64,000 nucleotides of DNA from Saccoglossus kowalevskii (GCF_000003605.2 NW_003155241.1:299468-363467); one strand, 5' to 3'; positions 47,201 through 60,388 are shown, numbered from the stretch's first letter. Notes: generated by a model not told the origin, from the sequence alone. Made by a program: numbers and translations.

Positions 47201-47540
47201 AACGAGCGTATGTATCGGATTAAGCAAAATCTCTCAGCTAGATGGTATAAGCTTGACTTTTAAACTATATATTACGTTTGTAATCAAAATATACAGTCGG
47301 TGGCATTCTGCGAGCATGGTGTACTCTCAGTATGCACATTGCCATCAATCATATATGTCATATTAGTCAAATTAAATTAACACATTTGCTAAAATATATT
47401 TAGGTCAACATTTTCTTCATTTATCCTCAGAAAGAACCTAGCATAAAGCTTTTAAAACTGGTGATATATACGCAGGATATAGTGGCTATTTTTTTCTGTT
47501 TCACCCAAAACTTCAATTTATCATTTAAGCTATTAAATAT
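44209..47540. other. 3' flank of the lectin gene
   Basis: It should hold the 3'UTR, but no AATAAA is seen in the first 1.5 kb after the stop; the first clear one is near 45928. Beyond that are only short unassigned ORFs. The true poly(A) site may use a variant signal. Confidence 0.4.
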
Positions 47541-47805
47541 CATCGAATCATTACTCATACAAAGGTCGCACTGGACCAATGACTCTTTGGGTGTCGGTGA
47601 TATTTGTTCATTCAAGCAAGCTAATGTACTTCATCGAACCATTTCTCATGCAAAGGTCGTACTAAGTCAATAGGTTTATTGAGTTTTTTTTGGAGAGCGC
47701 GTGATATTTATTTATTCATTCAAGCTAATACATCGAATATTGCTCGTGCAAAGTTCGCACTGAACAAATATATCCATTGAGTTTTTGGAGCAGGTGATGT
47801 GGTTG
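47541..47805. repeat. tandem repeat, three units of 91-99 bp
   Basis: Units start at 47541, 47632 and 47731 with catcgaa...ctc-t-caaagg-cg-act and share ttcattcaagc-aa-cta. They are moderately diverged. Non-coding. Confidence 0.85.
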
Positions 47806-49330
47806 TTGGTAGGTAGACTATAATTGCAAATCATGATTTTTAAAATGTAGTAATATGACAAAAAGTACAATATACTAACCAGTAAAAAAAGTTAATTTGA
47901 TTAGAAACATTAAAAACACATTTAAATATTGCCTTTTAAATTATATACTTCAAGACCACTTGTAATATGTTTATTGGTCAGGGGGAATGCAACAAGCGCA
48001 AATCGCACGATCGCCAGACGATTGGCGCGTGGACGACATTTCTGAACAGCCAATCAAATTTACGGTCAGTAGCTGACCATGAAAGCGTTCATTGACCAGC
48101 GTGCCGATGCATTAGTTGTAGAGGTCCTCGAAATGACCACACAGATTCTAGGCTATCGTCGTGGACTCCGTAAACAAAGTAACGAAGTTTCTGTTATAAA
48201 TAATTTCCACGCACGTATCTTTGCCATCTGACCAATGTATCTTAAATCTGTCAAAAGATTCATTTACATGTAAATATAGAATGGGTACTATGTTATTATA
48301 ATTCCAATGTCAATCGACTTGTGTTGTTATGGTTACTGTCAATGTGTCTGATCACTCAGTGGTACAAAACACTATATAGGCGTTGGTATAACGTAGATGA
48401 CAAAAGAAGTGAATGTTAGTGAACATGACAGTATCGATAGTATCAGTGTCACTTTATTCAAATTCATGCAACAGAGCAAATTTACACGACGAATTTTTCA
48501 CGCTGAAGACGTCGTACACTTACACGATGACGAAAGGGGTAATCACGACGCTTAACAAAGTCTCCGCAGTGCGACTTTGCGTGGATCAGAGTTTTAAGCT
48601 AGGGTGATGGTCCCAAGCTAACAATTTATCTACACAATTTGTAATTGCCAATTATGAAACTATGGACTAAATCGGAAAACGGAATCGACCTCGGGTTAAC
48701 CGCTCGGAAATGCGCGCCGATAGAGTGCACGTAGTGAACAACGGAAACGTCACGATGTATCGAGCGTGGAACGTTTTTGTAGGCATCAGGTGATATATCT
48801 ATAACATGTCAAAACTGTCAACCTTTAGATCAATTTTCCCTTTCAAAACAACATGTATGATATTGCGAATGAGAGTGTTCAGCGACATTGATCTGGTTTC
48901 TATGGTTACACAAGCTCTGACTAAAAAATCGTTCGATTAAAGATGCTAATTACTTATGTGACTTTGTTATTTCAACGATGACATTTTGTCTGAGTAATGT
49001 TGAGTGATACTTAATTTTCTATAACATTCTATTAATTTAAATCTTATGTTATTCACGTTCTTGTTAATAAGCGAGCTAATAAAACACAAAAGAACATCAA
49101 GTACTCGAACTGTTTTTTAAATGTGACGTCATACAATCTTGTAATTTGACATGACGTATTTTATAATTGTGGGATTAACTGCAAAAAAGTGCTCTTTTGG
49201 ATTGCAAATTGTTGATGTGTTTAGTTAATTCGCAATTCGTGTATTCTTACGCAACATAAATGAACTGTGGGATGAACTAAATGTAGATTGGAAACTGTAC
49301 GAGCAGAATATGATGAAATGGCGATTGGCT
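47806..49330. other. intergenic, nothing recognised
   Basis: AT-rich, with a CpG-richer patch at about 48670-48775 (aatgcgcgccgatagag and neighbours). No gene was recognised. Confidence 0.4.
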
Positions 49331-49551
49331 CAGATACAAATGGCTGCCGAAATCTCGTTGAGCGGGAGAGTCACGAAACCACCCGCAACAACAATAGCGT
49401 TCCAGTTTCTCCTGTCATCGCGTCCACGTTTCTAAATATCAGTGGAACAGTACGCAATAACAGAATAGAATGGAGCACTGTTTGAAGGGAAAAGTGGCTC
49501 TTTTGCGCTCAACGAGATCTCGGCGGCCATACACCAGAGAGGATCCTAGAC
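49331..49551. mobile_element. MITE-D copy 2
   Basis: Inverted ends: caaatggctgccgaaatctc (49337) with cgttgagcg, and cgctcaacgagatctcggcg to 49530. It is longer than the 13171 copy but has the same terminal repeats. Confidence 0.8.
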
Positions 49552-51211
49552 TTAGCAAGCGTATGTGTATGACAATGTCAATGACTGTGAATATCGGCAG
49601 AAAAACAATTGTAATTCATTTAAATTTACAGTAGTATGCGTGGCGTTATGTTTTCAAATAGAGAAAAAAAATAACTGTATTTTTCGGAAATAAACCAAAT
49701 TTTATGGGATTTTTTTGTTTCGTTTCTTTTATTCGAATAATTTCTAGCTGTAATGTGCAACACTTGTACTAGGTTATATGTGTGCTTCGTAATGTTGTTC
49801 CACATATAAGGCAAAGTCCCGGATGTAAAACGTCGGTGTGCACTCAGGAGCATTCGTTCTCGGTGGTGGCAAATGGCTTACATTGTGTGACTTGCGAGTA
49901 AGGAATGTCAACGACGGCATCATATGACGTTACCATGACAACCCAACCAATGTAAAATTAGACACGGGAAACCACGATAAGAGTCATGTATGTATCCATT
50001 GTATATACGCAGATCTGATGACAAGCAATTAATTGTAATATAATGTTAGACATCAGCGACACCCCGTCATTTTTTGACAACCATAATCTTCTGCGGGGGT
50101 GTCGCCATTACAACGCTTATTGAAATAATGTCCATTCTGCTATGATGTATTAAACTACCACTTAATTCATTATAAGTATCGGCTTATGGCAGTTTATCGA
50201 TTGTTACAGTACTGGAATTGTACTGTCATTTATTAGATTTTTACAAAACTATTTAAATAATATATTGAAAAAAAAACAATAAAAACAACACAGATAATTT
50301 ACAAGGTTTATATTTATCGGAACATTTTGGGATGCTCTAATCCCTTAATCTGCAACTTAAGATTCTAGTTGAATCTTATCTATAAGGATACTAAAACTCA
50401 AAATGCACATGTCCATACCAATTTCAAATGAGACACTTACGATCACAAACAAAAATCTTATTTTGATCACGGCAGATTGGGTCATTAATAACACGAATTT
50501 CTGCACTATAGCTTACTTAAAGAAGGTAAAATAGGTCATATTAGGCAAATGCAAATTCCCATTCATACTCCTTCATTCGTGCTGTACGTAATATTGGTAG
50601 TGGGTTTTGATATTCCAACTTCTCTTCCAGTAAAAATGAATGTAACTGAGCATAATTCATAATTCGTGTTGAACAGTGAACAGATTTTATTTAAACAAAT
50701 CGCTCTCTACTGTTGTTATATATTGACCCATAACCTCTGCAATCTTAACCATTGTTATATATGAATTTGGTCATTTCACTGGTATCGATAAGCATAATCG
50801 ATCATATAGGGAAGGGTGTTGCAGAAAAATACTGTCACATTCACAAAAATTTAAAAAAAGTACAGCTAAGACACTGCTAAATAAATGCACTAATAACACT
50901 AGTACTCTCCCAGTCACATGTGATTTCCCGCCAATCATATGGTCGACTCCATTAATATATAACCTGAATGTGACGTGTGGCACTGTGTTTGTAATACCAT
51001 TCAGTAAATGATTTACATATCCGTATATATAGTTTTCATTTTATTGTTTGTTTCGCACCCGGAATTCGCACTTCAGCTCATCACGTACTTACATTGAATC
51101 ACGCTTCAAGACAATCATTCGTGAACTTCACAATTGCTTCACAACCACTCAGTCATAGACAACGAGTTTCTCACACGCGACTTTAGTGTTTACTAGCAAC
51201 GCAGGGTTACA
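49552..51211. other. intergenic, nothing recognised
   Basis: AT-rich. A short inverted repeat (gcgacacccc, 50056-50065, with 50096-50105) is the only structure noted. Confidence 0.4.
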
Positions 51212-51260
51212 TTAAACGCCAGTGGTCGTCGCGCCGCGCGTCTGCACAACATTTTTGCAG
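51212..51260. mobile_element. MITE-B/C end fragment
   Basis: TTAAACGCCAGTGGTCGTCG and about 30 further bases match the left end of MITE-B/C. The remainder is absent. Confidence 0.65.
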
Positions 51261-54170
51261 TTTACCCAACTTTAGCATGTCCTCAAGATCTTAATGATGT
51301 CATTTTAACATCATTGAGGTATTTATAAATCCATGACGGACGCCAAAATATAAACATGACAATTGATGTCTTTATATATATTTTGGAGGGTAGGTAGTTC
51401 AAATTTAAGATTATTTTAATTGTACATAAATTGCACTTTTACCAGAAATAATTACCAAATGTTGCCATTTATACTACACAACATACAGACACAGTAAAAC
51501 ATCCACTGATGAAGATGTATTTGAGTATTTAAATAAAGATGAAATAAAATAGTATTTAAAATAGCATAGAGTGTTTACTGCAATATATCTAATATTATTT
51601 TGTGCCTAAATGCTCCAAGACAGACAGACTCCTGGATTTGGTTTCTGCTCTTCATTTATTTATTTTTATTACGTTTGTAGTGTAGGGTTATTTGAAAAAA
51701 AAAATGAAACGAAATGAAATGACGTTTACAGAATCTCGTAAATACATCTATTTTCATTCGTATATCGAATGCACATGTTTACATACACGCAATGATCATT
51801 AAAGTAACATATTTGCCCACAACACTGGATACTATTCAATGATCATTCGTTATATATTGGTTCAACTGAATACAGATAATCGTTAATGAATTAATTAATC
51901 GTTAATTAATTGTTAATCTGCAATCAACGAACAAATGTCTCTACACACAAAATATTTAAAACTCTCAGACGAAACAATTTGATTAATACAGTTGTTTATT
52001 CGTGTTATGCATCTGCATACAAATCTTTAGGATTATAATTGTTTGAATATTCATGAGAAATAAGTCACTGTATGTAAAGGTTAAAATACTGAGTACAGAT
52101 TGTTGGATTCATTTTTTTTAGTCGTTCGGTTTATCGGGATTGTGTCTAAAAACAATTATGTGGACTGCACCATTACGAAACTGCGCATTAAAATTATTTT
52201 TTAAATCAACATAATTAAAAAAAAACGTTTGGTTAGCGATTTTACCAACAAATAGTATGACATGTTTAATTTATGTCTGGAAATTGGACATATCTTCGTC
52301 TGTCATGTGACATGGGGCAAATCGTGCATACACATTTCCAAGAGACACATAGTTAGATGTTGCACTAAATTGGAGAAGGCTGTGAAAAAAGGTAATGGAT
52401 TTTCACAATTTTAGACTGGCATGTGACATATTAATTATACATAAATACAATCACGAACACGTCATGACATGGCATAACACAGTTCGCTGTTTAATGATAC
52501 ATAGTAATAATATGCGGTGAATGCAAACATTTGAAACGTGTGGCTTGGTCTTATTGTTATGTACCGCAATTGTCATCAAATTCAAATCAGAAATATAAAC
52601 GATTGCATGTCAATATATGTAACCCGATGTATAATGCAGGTCTAATATTTCATTGCGATCAGTCAAAGCAAGCCCCATAACAAAAGCTCGCAAAACAAAA
52701 AAAAAACACCGGTCGATCATTTTGATTTGTAAAACAATGTTGTGCCCATCATTAATATTCATAAATGGCTGATTTACATAAATTGTCACACTAAAATAGC
52801 CGCCATTCGTACATTTTGTTTTGGACCGAAACACGCACATATAGGTGACATGATGTGTGACGTCATTAGGTGCCACGTTTGAAATTAATCAATCGAAAAA
52901 CGCACGCACGCACGTACTCACTCGTGCACAGAGATGAATCTACAAGTACTAATTTTGTACTTCGGACTTCGTGACAAAACGATAACTTAAAGCTGCATGG
53001 ATGTTGTGATTACAGTAACTGACCACTAACCATCACATATGGGAGAACAGATTGGGTGACAATACCAAGAGATGAATAATTGTCGGGCTGCTGAAGAGCT
53101 ATGGTTTTGAGTTATTTTGGTTGCTACAATAATGAGCTCATGCCCGCGACAGTAAGAGGGAATGGTGATACAGTAATTCATGAGTTTGTTTGCCTAAACT
53201 CTCAACTAAAAGTTAAAATTGCATTCCAATTTTGCAAATGTGTGTTGCACTATACCCTAATCAACATCTACACAGTCAAATGCTGAGATTGTAAATAGAT
53301 AATGAGAAATTGGCTGTAGAATAGGAATATAAACCGGCCCAGCGCCAAAATAAGATATATTTGGAAACAATCACTGCGTTAGGGGGCGTTGTTTGTCTTT
53401 AGATGTCAGTTACATTGTAGGCTTATCAATGGGTTTGTTTTTGATAAGAGCATCCAGTACTTTCAAAATAAAATGAGCAGAAAAGTAAGAACACATTAAA
53501 ACATAGTTTATGTTTTTAGCTTCTCTGGGAGTGGTGTTTTACATAGTTGAAATAAAACTTTAAAATTACACACAAACATCTTGAATTATCAATGTACGAT
53601 GACATTTGGCTAAATGAAAATGTATTGTTTTGTTTACTCCACTTATGCAATTTTTGTTTTATAGTATAGTTAAGGCAGTTTTGTTGAAATCGAACAAATT
53701 CAAACATCCAATCAAAATTTGTTTTTCAAGCAACAGAGCGTCGAGCTGTATGTCTGCGATATGATGTCAATACATTCTAGAAATAAAATGTAATTTACTC
53801 TGAAACGATTGCGTGAACGAGATCTTCTATTACAGTATATCAGATGTATATGAGCGGGTACAATATATTTTATTTTAAACAACTTAGATATAATGTATCC
53901 TTTTATGAGAGAAATATATGCACGGGTATGAAACTGTTGGGGGAGGGCGATGTCGCCCCAAGAGATATCATACAAAAATATCCATTATAAATGATATTTG
54001 TACTGTCAACTTCATTGTTCGAGTACGGATACAAAAAATTCCACATTTTACAAACATGAAAAATTCTCCCCAATACAGAAGCTTGGTACAAAACTTAAGT
54101 TGGTACATTGGTTGATTTGTGTCTGATAGTTTTTGACAGCTTTGTTTCGTTAACTACAGATAACATTTCC
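51261..54170. other. intergenic, nothing recognised
   Basis: AT-rich, low complexity in places (for example 51885-51930). Short ORFs only. Confidence 0.4.
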
Positions 54171-54329
54171 GCTTTGAAAGGTTCGGGTATTTGCGTCGGC
54201 CTTGATCTTATTCGGGAGGACTATAAAGTTAAATAGTCGTTGGAGGGTGTGATGACTAAGGCCCACGAAGACGGCGAAAAACAATGCGTTGGTAAACTTT
54301 ATATTGAAGGAACACTTTATAGAGGGTAA
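54171..54329 (+). pseudogene. LINE ORF1 C-terminal fragment
   Basis: One frame with a single internal stop reads ALKGSGICVGLDLIREDYKV, the stop, then HEDGEKQCVGKLYIEGTLYR. This matches the end of L1/Tx1 ORF1 proteins: a GI-VGEDLP-E block followed by EEGK...KLYIDGKLYR. It is an RNA-binding nucleoprotein in living elements; this one is dead. Confidence 0.65.
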
Positions 54330-54612
54330 ACCATTCGTGTAGTGCTATATTCTATTTTTTTTTATAAATTTATATTGCTATATGTAAATGCATGTATATG
54401 CTAATTAGGATACATTTGTGAGGAATATACACATGTTGTATGTTTAATGACATCACTTAGCAATGTTATAATGTGAACCTGTGTAATCAACAACTGACAA
54501 GATGTTCTGCCGCACGGTACAGTTCATCGCAGGATTGGCATCTATTTTTTGGTTTGCATTTTTGCTTTGATGACTATGAATACTCTGTCTACTTCCTTTC
54601 GTTTGTACTTAT

Positions 54613-54614
<2 letters not shown>

Positions 54615-54695
<81 letters not shown>
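54615..54695. repeat. (TA)n microsatellite, about 40 units
   Basis: An uninterrupted alternating TA tract of about 81 bases within the LINE, between its ORF1 and ORF2 remnants. The poly(Ile-Tyr) ORFs through it are artefacts. Confidence 0.97.
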
Positions 54696-54699
<4 letters not shown>

Positions 54700-54803
54700 T
54701 ATTGTTATTATTTGAATGTTATGTTGTGTTTGTGTGTTTACTTTTGTATTTATGTTATTTATGTTATGTTTTACATGTTGTCTATTTAGACAATTTAAAT
54801 ATT

Positions 54804-57163
54804 ATGGAGATTGAGTTGAAAATGTTGACACTCAATGTTAATTGCCTGAGAAGTCATTCTGAAAGAGCAAGAATATTTAACTGGATTAAAAATAAAAATG
54901 CTAATATTATGTGTTTTTTTCAGGAAACTCAATAGACACTGTTATTCACAATTCAAACTGTATAATAATAGGTAATAAACTTTATTTTATTAACAATTTA
55001 CGCCCAAACGACTAAAAACCATTATATAATATCAGTTTTTAGATCACATTAACACCACTGTTCAAAACTACAGTCAAGACATGTTTACACAGATTACCAA
55101 GTCATTGCCTTGAATAACCGCGGAGGTAGGCCTCCAGTCTGCAACCGTTCCAATGCTAGTTTTATAAATATTATCATTACGATTTAGTTGGCATTTGGGT
55201 AATACGTAATACTACAGGTCAACGTTTTACCTGGAAAAGGGCGTATCGACACATGTTCAAAGTGGATTATTTTCTGATCCTATGAAACATATTGTTAGTA
55301 TGCTGGACATTGTACCAGTTTCTTTCAGTGATCATTAATGTGTATTTATCAATTCAGCATCTCATGATTCAATTCATGTATGTTTAATTTCAGCCTAATG
55401 GTGATATTAATTATGTAAATTAGATTATTACTACACGATTGGTTATCTGCAAATTATAATTATTCTGCTTCAACTCTATCTTGGGATTATTTAAAATATG
55501 AAATTCGTTAATTCCGCGTAAATTACAGTAAACTAGAGCAAAACAACGAAAAGAAGTTCAAAGTGTTATATCCATTGTGTTCTTCCGACCGTTCAACAAG
55601 GTTAAAATCGAACTTGATCTTTGTAATGATTATATTACACGGGAAGCCATTATCCGTACCCGGTCCCAGTGAACCGATAGTGGAGAAAAAAGTTCTACGT
55701 ACTTACTGGGGTTAAAGAAACGTAATTATCTTAAATCCGACAAGCAGAGAATAGTTGGTCCAGAAAATATTGTTCACGAAACTCCCTCTATAATTCTATC
55801 TGAAATAAGAAAATTTTATGGGGCGTTGTATAATTCTAAGCATAAATCGCGCTCTGTTCATTTCGAAAACAGGCTAAGGAAGAGTGAAAGTCCAATTACG
55901 GCTGATGAGGCATATGGGGCCCTTAGCACAATACTGTGCTGTAAAACGCCTGGGAATGACACATGTCAACCGAATCCTTTCAACGTCTCAACGCCAAAGC
56001 ATAATAACATTAATAGAAAAGAACTACCATCGCTACCTAAAAAATTGGCGACCAATTTCACCAAATAATGTGGAAATAAGGGCTAAGATTGCCTTGAAAA
56101 ATCAATCCACAAACCCAGTCATCTTTTGTTAAAGAGAGAGATATTTAGGATTGTGTTCGTATAATTGAGAACATTCTCATGAAAATTAAGTACGGAAGAA
56201 CAGTTAGAAATTTTAATGGTAATTTACTCCGAGCCTTCGATTCTCTGGAGTGGGATTACGAATGTATAGTTATAAACAATAGACTTATGACAGGATACTT
56301 CACAATTGTCAGAGGGGTGTCAGACAGAGGGATTCCCTTTCACCAGTACTATACATACTTGCACTGGACATAAGTCTTTTGTTGATGAGGTCAGATCCAG
56401 ATGTTGAAGGAATGCGGTTAAATACAGATACAGGGGTAGCATTCACCGATGTTCGTACGTGTTTCCTGCGTAATATGGATTTCGCGTCCAAACTTTTAAC
56501 TTTACTGAATGAGTTTGAAGGGCTCCCTCGGCTAAAAACTAACTGGGGGAAAACGGGATACATGTGGCTGGGTCGCAGAAAAGATCGGAAAAATATGACA
56601 TTTGGATTGAAGTGGCCCATACAGCCAATTAATATTGTTGGGGTGTATTTTTCATGTAATACAACCTTGGCAACTCATCTCTGTGTCCTCGGCACCGAAT
56701 CTAATTGTCGTCCTTTACCACATGAGGCAAACATGTACAGCTGACTTGGAATAACCCATCACGATTTATAATTTGGAATAATTGTAATAAGTCAGTATAT
56801 TACTCTAATATTAGCAACAGTGGCATCATATATATCAACAATCTATTTACTAACGACACGCCAAAAACAGCCGAAGTTTACAATTTATTAAGTATTGATT
56901 ACTTTTGCATCTTGGGAATTATTCATTCTTTTCCTCCCTGGTATGAACCAGTACATACCACCAATAGGAAACATTCACCATGTATTTACATTAATAATAA
57001 AATTGTTCCAATGAGTGCTGTTTCTAAATATGCAATTAAACTACAGTTGGGAAATACCCACGGCCGACAAGCGCTAGCAAATTTATGTTTGAGTAAGCTG
57101 TACAGTTTACAATTTTATTCCACGATAGACACTAAATCACGCGAATTTCAATTTTTAAAATGA
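54804..57163 (+). pseudogene. LINE ORF2 remnant (endonuclease and reverse transcriptase)
   Basis: Endonuclease start LKMLTLNVNCLRSHSERARI with FFQETQ at 54804-54932, and endonuclease end DLVGIWVIRNTTGQRFTWKR, then VDYFLI and SFSDH, at 55181-55338. RT blocks are SPITADEAYGAL...TPGND (about 55885-55960), KNWRPIS (56039), LLRAFDSLEWDYE (motif A, 56230), a decayed YADD region (about 56440), LKTNWGKTGYMWLG (about 56530) and WPIQPINIVGVYFS (56612). The tail continues at 56912-57163 with WYEPVHTTNRK. Many stops and frame changes; the catalytic motifs are broken. Confidence 0.85.
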
Positions 57164-57226
57164 ATGCATTTCAACAGATGGTCTTCCTGGTGATCAGGAT
57201 ATAATACTCGGCTCAACGGAGTTATC

Positions 57227-57391
57227 TTAAATCGGGAGTGTCGTCACCTGCGCACGCGCGGGAATTGAGTTTCAATCGACGATAACAACACACTCTAAAA
57301 ACGCAAAGGCTCATGAGTAGTCGCTTGTTTGTGAACAATCACACGCTATGTCCATCTGACGCATGCGTAGGTGATGAATCCCCGTCTTTAA
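57227..57391. mobile_element. MITE-A copy 2
   Basis: TTAA on both sides (57227-57230 and 57388-57391), about 60 bases beyond the LINE tail. Full length, mildly diverged. Confidence 0.92.
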
Positions 57392-57502
57392 CTCACAAAT
57401 CATATTCTCATTTTTGGTAAATTACATTTAAAATTGCAATTTTTCCAAAAAATTAATATTAACATCAAGAACATGAAAAAAAACATTTGTGCAAACTATG
57501 TG

Positions 57503-57639
57503 TTGGGGCTAGAGCTTTACTCTGTGTTCCGCAACCCGTCTAGTATGGGACTCATAGTGACGTACACAACACTTGTAAGATACTTTGTTTGTTTACCTGG
57601 AATTCGACCAAGCGCTACATGAAGACCACCGCCCTTTAA
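57503..57639. mobile_element. MITE-C copy 3
   Basis: The right end, gaccaccgccctttaa, and the interior (tagtatgggactcatagtga, gtttgtttacctggaattcg) match MITE-C. The left end is decayed. Confidence 0.75.
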
Positions 57640-58620
57640 ACACACATCGCAGACAGACTTCAACCTCGTCGGCCATCTTTATTGGCATGCTTTTTCCCAG
57701 CATGCTTTGCCCTGCTCTTACATATTCACAACAGCTTATGTGTACGTTCGGCTTGGGTGACACCAACGTTCGACGATTCATTCTCATAACAACAAGTGTC
57801 GAGCAGACCTTTCTAATCCAAGGTCACGCAACTTTACCGTGTTCCGTGCCTTTATGTTATTGCACAGTCGAATATTCTTGCTGACAACGGGGGCACTATC
57901 ATTATGACGAGAACTGAAAACCACCATGATATCAATTGCTCGCGCAAGTCATCCATATAATTTATTTTATAGTCAACTCATGTACAAGTAATGCATATAA
58001 CAAGAAATACTATGCTCATAATAGATTTTTATACGAAGTGTGCAGGTTCTGGGATGATTGCAGCAAAATATATAGCTTCATTCAAATATAGGTATTCCGT
58101 AAACAACATCAACGTTATAAAAGCTTTGTATTCACACACTTTGAAGTGCCAAATTATACTATTCACATTGTGTAAGCTGTGGCATCACAGCTGCCATGTC
58201 AACGTAATGGTGTTCTCCCCATCGACATCGATTCTGATGAGTAGTTGTAATAAAACTCCATTTCTTGAAATTAAATAAAAAGACATAGAATGTTCCGACT
58301 ATTACGCATGCTAGGTCGCCGCGATGACGTCATCGTAGATGGTAGTATTCCCGTCACAAATGAAAATATAACCAGAATTCATCCCAACCAAATTCATTCT
58401 GATGTTCACATCGACATAAAAAATGTAGGTCACCATAATATTTGTTTATTCATATCCTTATACATAATTCTAATTAAGTATTATAATGCAAAATGTTATA
58501 GTTTGGGTATATTTGAAGACTAAATGTTACTTTTCTGTGATTATTAAAATGAGCATTTTAAATAAGTCTTTTCTAAACCTAAATAACGAAGAAAGTAACT
58601 TATTAGTTCTACAAACTATC
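57640..58620. other. intergenic, nothing recognised
   Basis: Short ORFs only (for example 57991-58278 and 58290-58523), no domain recognised. Confidence 0.4.
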
Positions 58621-58621
58621 A

Positions 58622-58676
<55 letters not shown>

Positions 58677-58677
58677 A
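58621..58677. repeat. (AAAT)n microsatellite running into a gap
   Basis: About fourteen units of the tetranucleotide, cut by the N gap, so its true length is unknown. Confidence 0.97.
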
Positions 58678-58727
58678 NNNNNNNNNNNNNNNNNNNNNNN
58701 NNNNNNNNNNNNNNNNNNNNNNNNNNN
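58678..58727. other. assembly gap, 50 N
   Basis: Fifty N directly after the AAAT microsatellite; probably the repeat plus an unknown length of LINE sequence. Confidence 0.95.
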
Positions 58728-58781
58728 TCATAGATATATTTATCTATTTTACATATCCAACTCCAACAGAAGTTCATAAAT

Positions 58782-59484
58782 GCAGATGTAATTCTGTCTG
58801 AAACAAAATCTTGCCTACAATCTCTCAAAAAACTTAAAACGGGCAAAGCCCTCAGTGAGCACAGATAAAACCAAAATAATGTTATTTAACAAGTCTAACA
58901 AGTTACTCGCCAACTTCATTTTCTTTTTCGAACCGAGTTAACTGATGTTATACAATTTCTATTATCTAGGTACGGTATTGCACATAAATAGTAATTAAAA
59001 AAGGCCATGGCAAAAATAAAAGAGAAAAATGCGTTAAAAAAATAAAGGAATTACTGTGACGTAAAGGTGTAAAAGAGATTCACCTTGACTATTGTAAGTT
59101 CCTTCTAGGAGTATACAACTAATTAAATATTATAACCATGTATTAAATATTAATAATTCTCTTTTAAGAGATGCTGCTCTAATAAATAAATAAACAGATT
59201 AATACCAAATAGTACACTGCAGTGAGATGACAACTAACAAACACCAGCCATGCCGCCATGCGACATTCTAAAAACCATACAACTTTTATATACGACATAA
59301 TTTAATAACAATCTAGAAAAACGGTTATATTCTGGAAAGCATGGAAAACTAATGACAATACATATACACAATATTCAGCAAGCAAGACTGAATTAAGAAT
59401 ATACAGAAATTTCGAATATGGCATTAAAATAGAAAAATATCTTACCAAACTTAGAAAACTAGAATTGCGTGAAACCATTATTTA
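58782..59484 (+). pseudogene. LINE reverse-transcriptase C-terminal remnant
   Basis: Frames read ADVILSETKSCLQSLKKL (from a YADDIVLLSET-type active-site block), STDKTKIMLFNKSNKLLANF with a NFYYLGTVL block at 58860-58980, IHLDYCKFLLGVYN near 59090, and EKYLTKLRKLELRETII to 59484. The order is that of a LINE RT thumb and C-terminal region. Stops and deletions are frequent, and the catalytic DD is damaged. It is probably the same LINE group as 2656-3345. Confidence 0.75.
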
Positions 59485-59960
59485 AATATTGAAACAGGTA
59501 AACACACACACGACCAACATTTCACTGGAGTGAATAGTGAATATATTAGTAAAGAATGTCGTGTTCGTTTGTTAGTTCAGTGTATTATAATGCTGGACAC
59601 TGCCTTTTATTACAGTTGCACGAAGGCACATATGTTTTGTATATGAAATATTTATATACTATTTAGTGCAGAATGTACGGCTGTACGTTACAGTTGAGTA
59701 ATGACGAATTCCGCTTGTATACAGGGATAGTACAAGGAAATGTATGTTCTTCTTTGTACATTTCGAATTTCGAAAGTAGTTTGTTTGAAAAATAAATATG
59801 CCTTAGTTGGAATTTCTATGCAAAAGTACGGAGATCGTTGCAATAATACATATATCCCTATGTAATAATACGTAGACTTCTGTTATAGTGCGTGTACTAC
59901 ATTGCTATGCCATAAAATGAAGATCCCTTTATCTAAGATAACTCGAAACAAGGGCAGAGA

Positions 59961-60135
59961 TTAAAGGGCAGTGGTCGTTACACGGCGCATGTACGACATT
60001 TGTATTGATAACATTGAATTATCCACAATTTTTTGATACCTTCCAATCACCAAAGAAATTACCTGGTTAAATCATAGTAACGTCTCAGTTTCTACTCGAT
60101 GACCTGCACAGCAGTCAAAAATGCCATCTTCGGAA
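59961..60135. mobile_element. MITE-B copy 3, truncated
   Basis: Begins TTAAAGGGCAGTGGTCGTTA and follows the MITE-B interior (accttccaatcac, cgtctcagttt) up to about 60135, where the right end is missing. Confidence 0.8.
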
Positions 60136-60388
60136 ACCAGTGTTTACGAAATTTAATATACAAGGCATAATTATATACTTCGAAAAACCCTGCCAACAAA
60201 TAAATGGCTATGATGTCACACATTACCCATAACCGTTTGCCGGAAAATCAAGATGGTGGACAACATGATACTAATGAAAATCTAGAAAATGACAAGTGAT
60301 AAAAAAAAACTATTTTGCAGTCTTCTACATTTGTGGAGCCTTTTCTTCTGGGAGCACTATGTTGTTTGTTCCGACTTTCCATTAAATT

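Larger units (their letters stand above)
54171..57165 (+). mobile_element. decayed L1/Tx1-like LINE
   Basis: Remnants appear in the right order of a two-ORF LINE: the C-terminal part of ORF1 (54171-54329), the start of the endonuclease (54804-54935), its end (about 55181-55338) and reverse-transcriptase blocks to 57163. It is 5' truncated and full of indels. A (TA)n tract sits between ORF1 and ORF2. The clade call rests on the ORF1 type and on the RT motifs. Confidence 0.85.

Noticed and set aside
50056-50105. Inverted repeat gcgacacccc / ggggtgtcgc
   Set aside because: Only ten bases per arm and no extension of similarity; too short to call an element.
54473-54935. ORFs with long Ile-Tyr runs
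   Set aside because: They are the translation of the (TA)n microsatellite; only the part after 54804 is meaningful, as LINE endonuclease.
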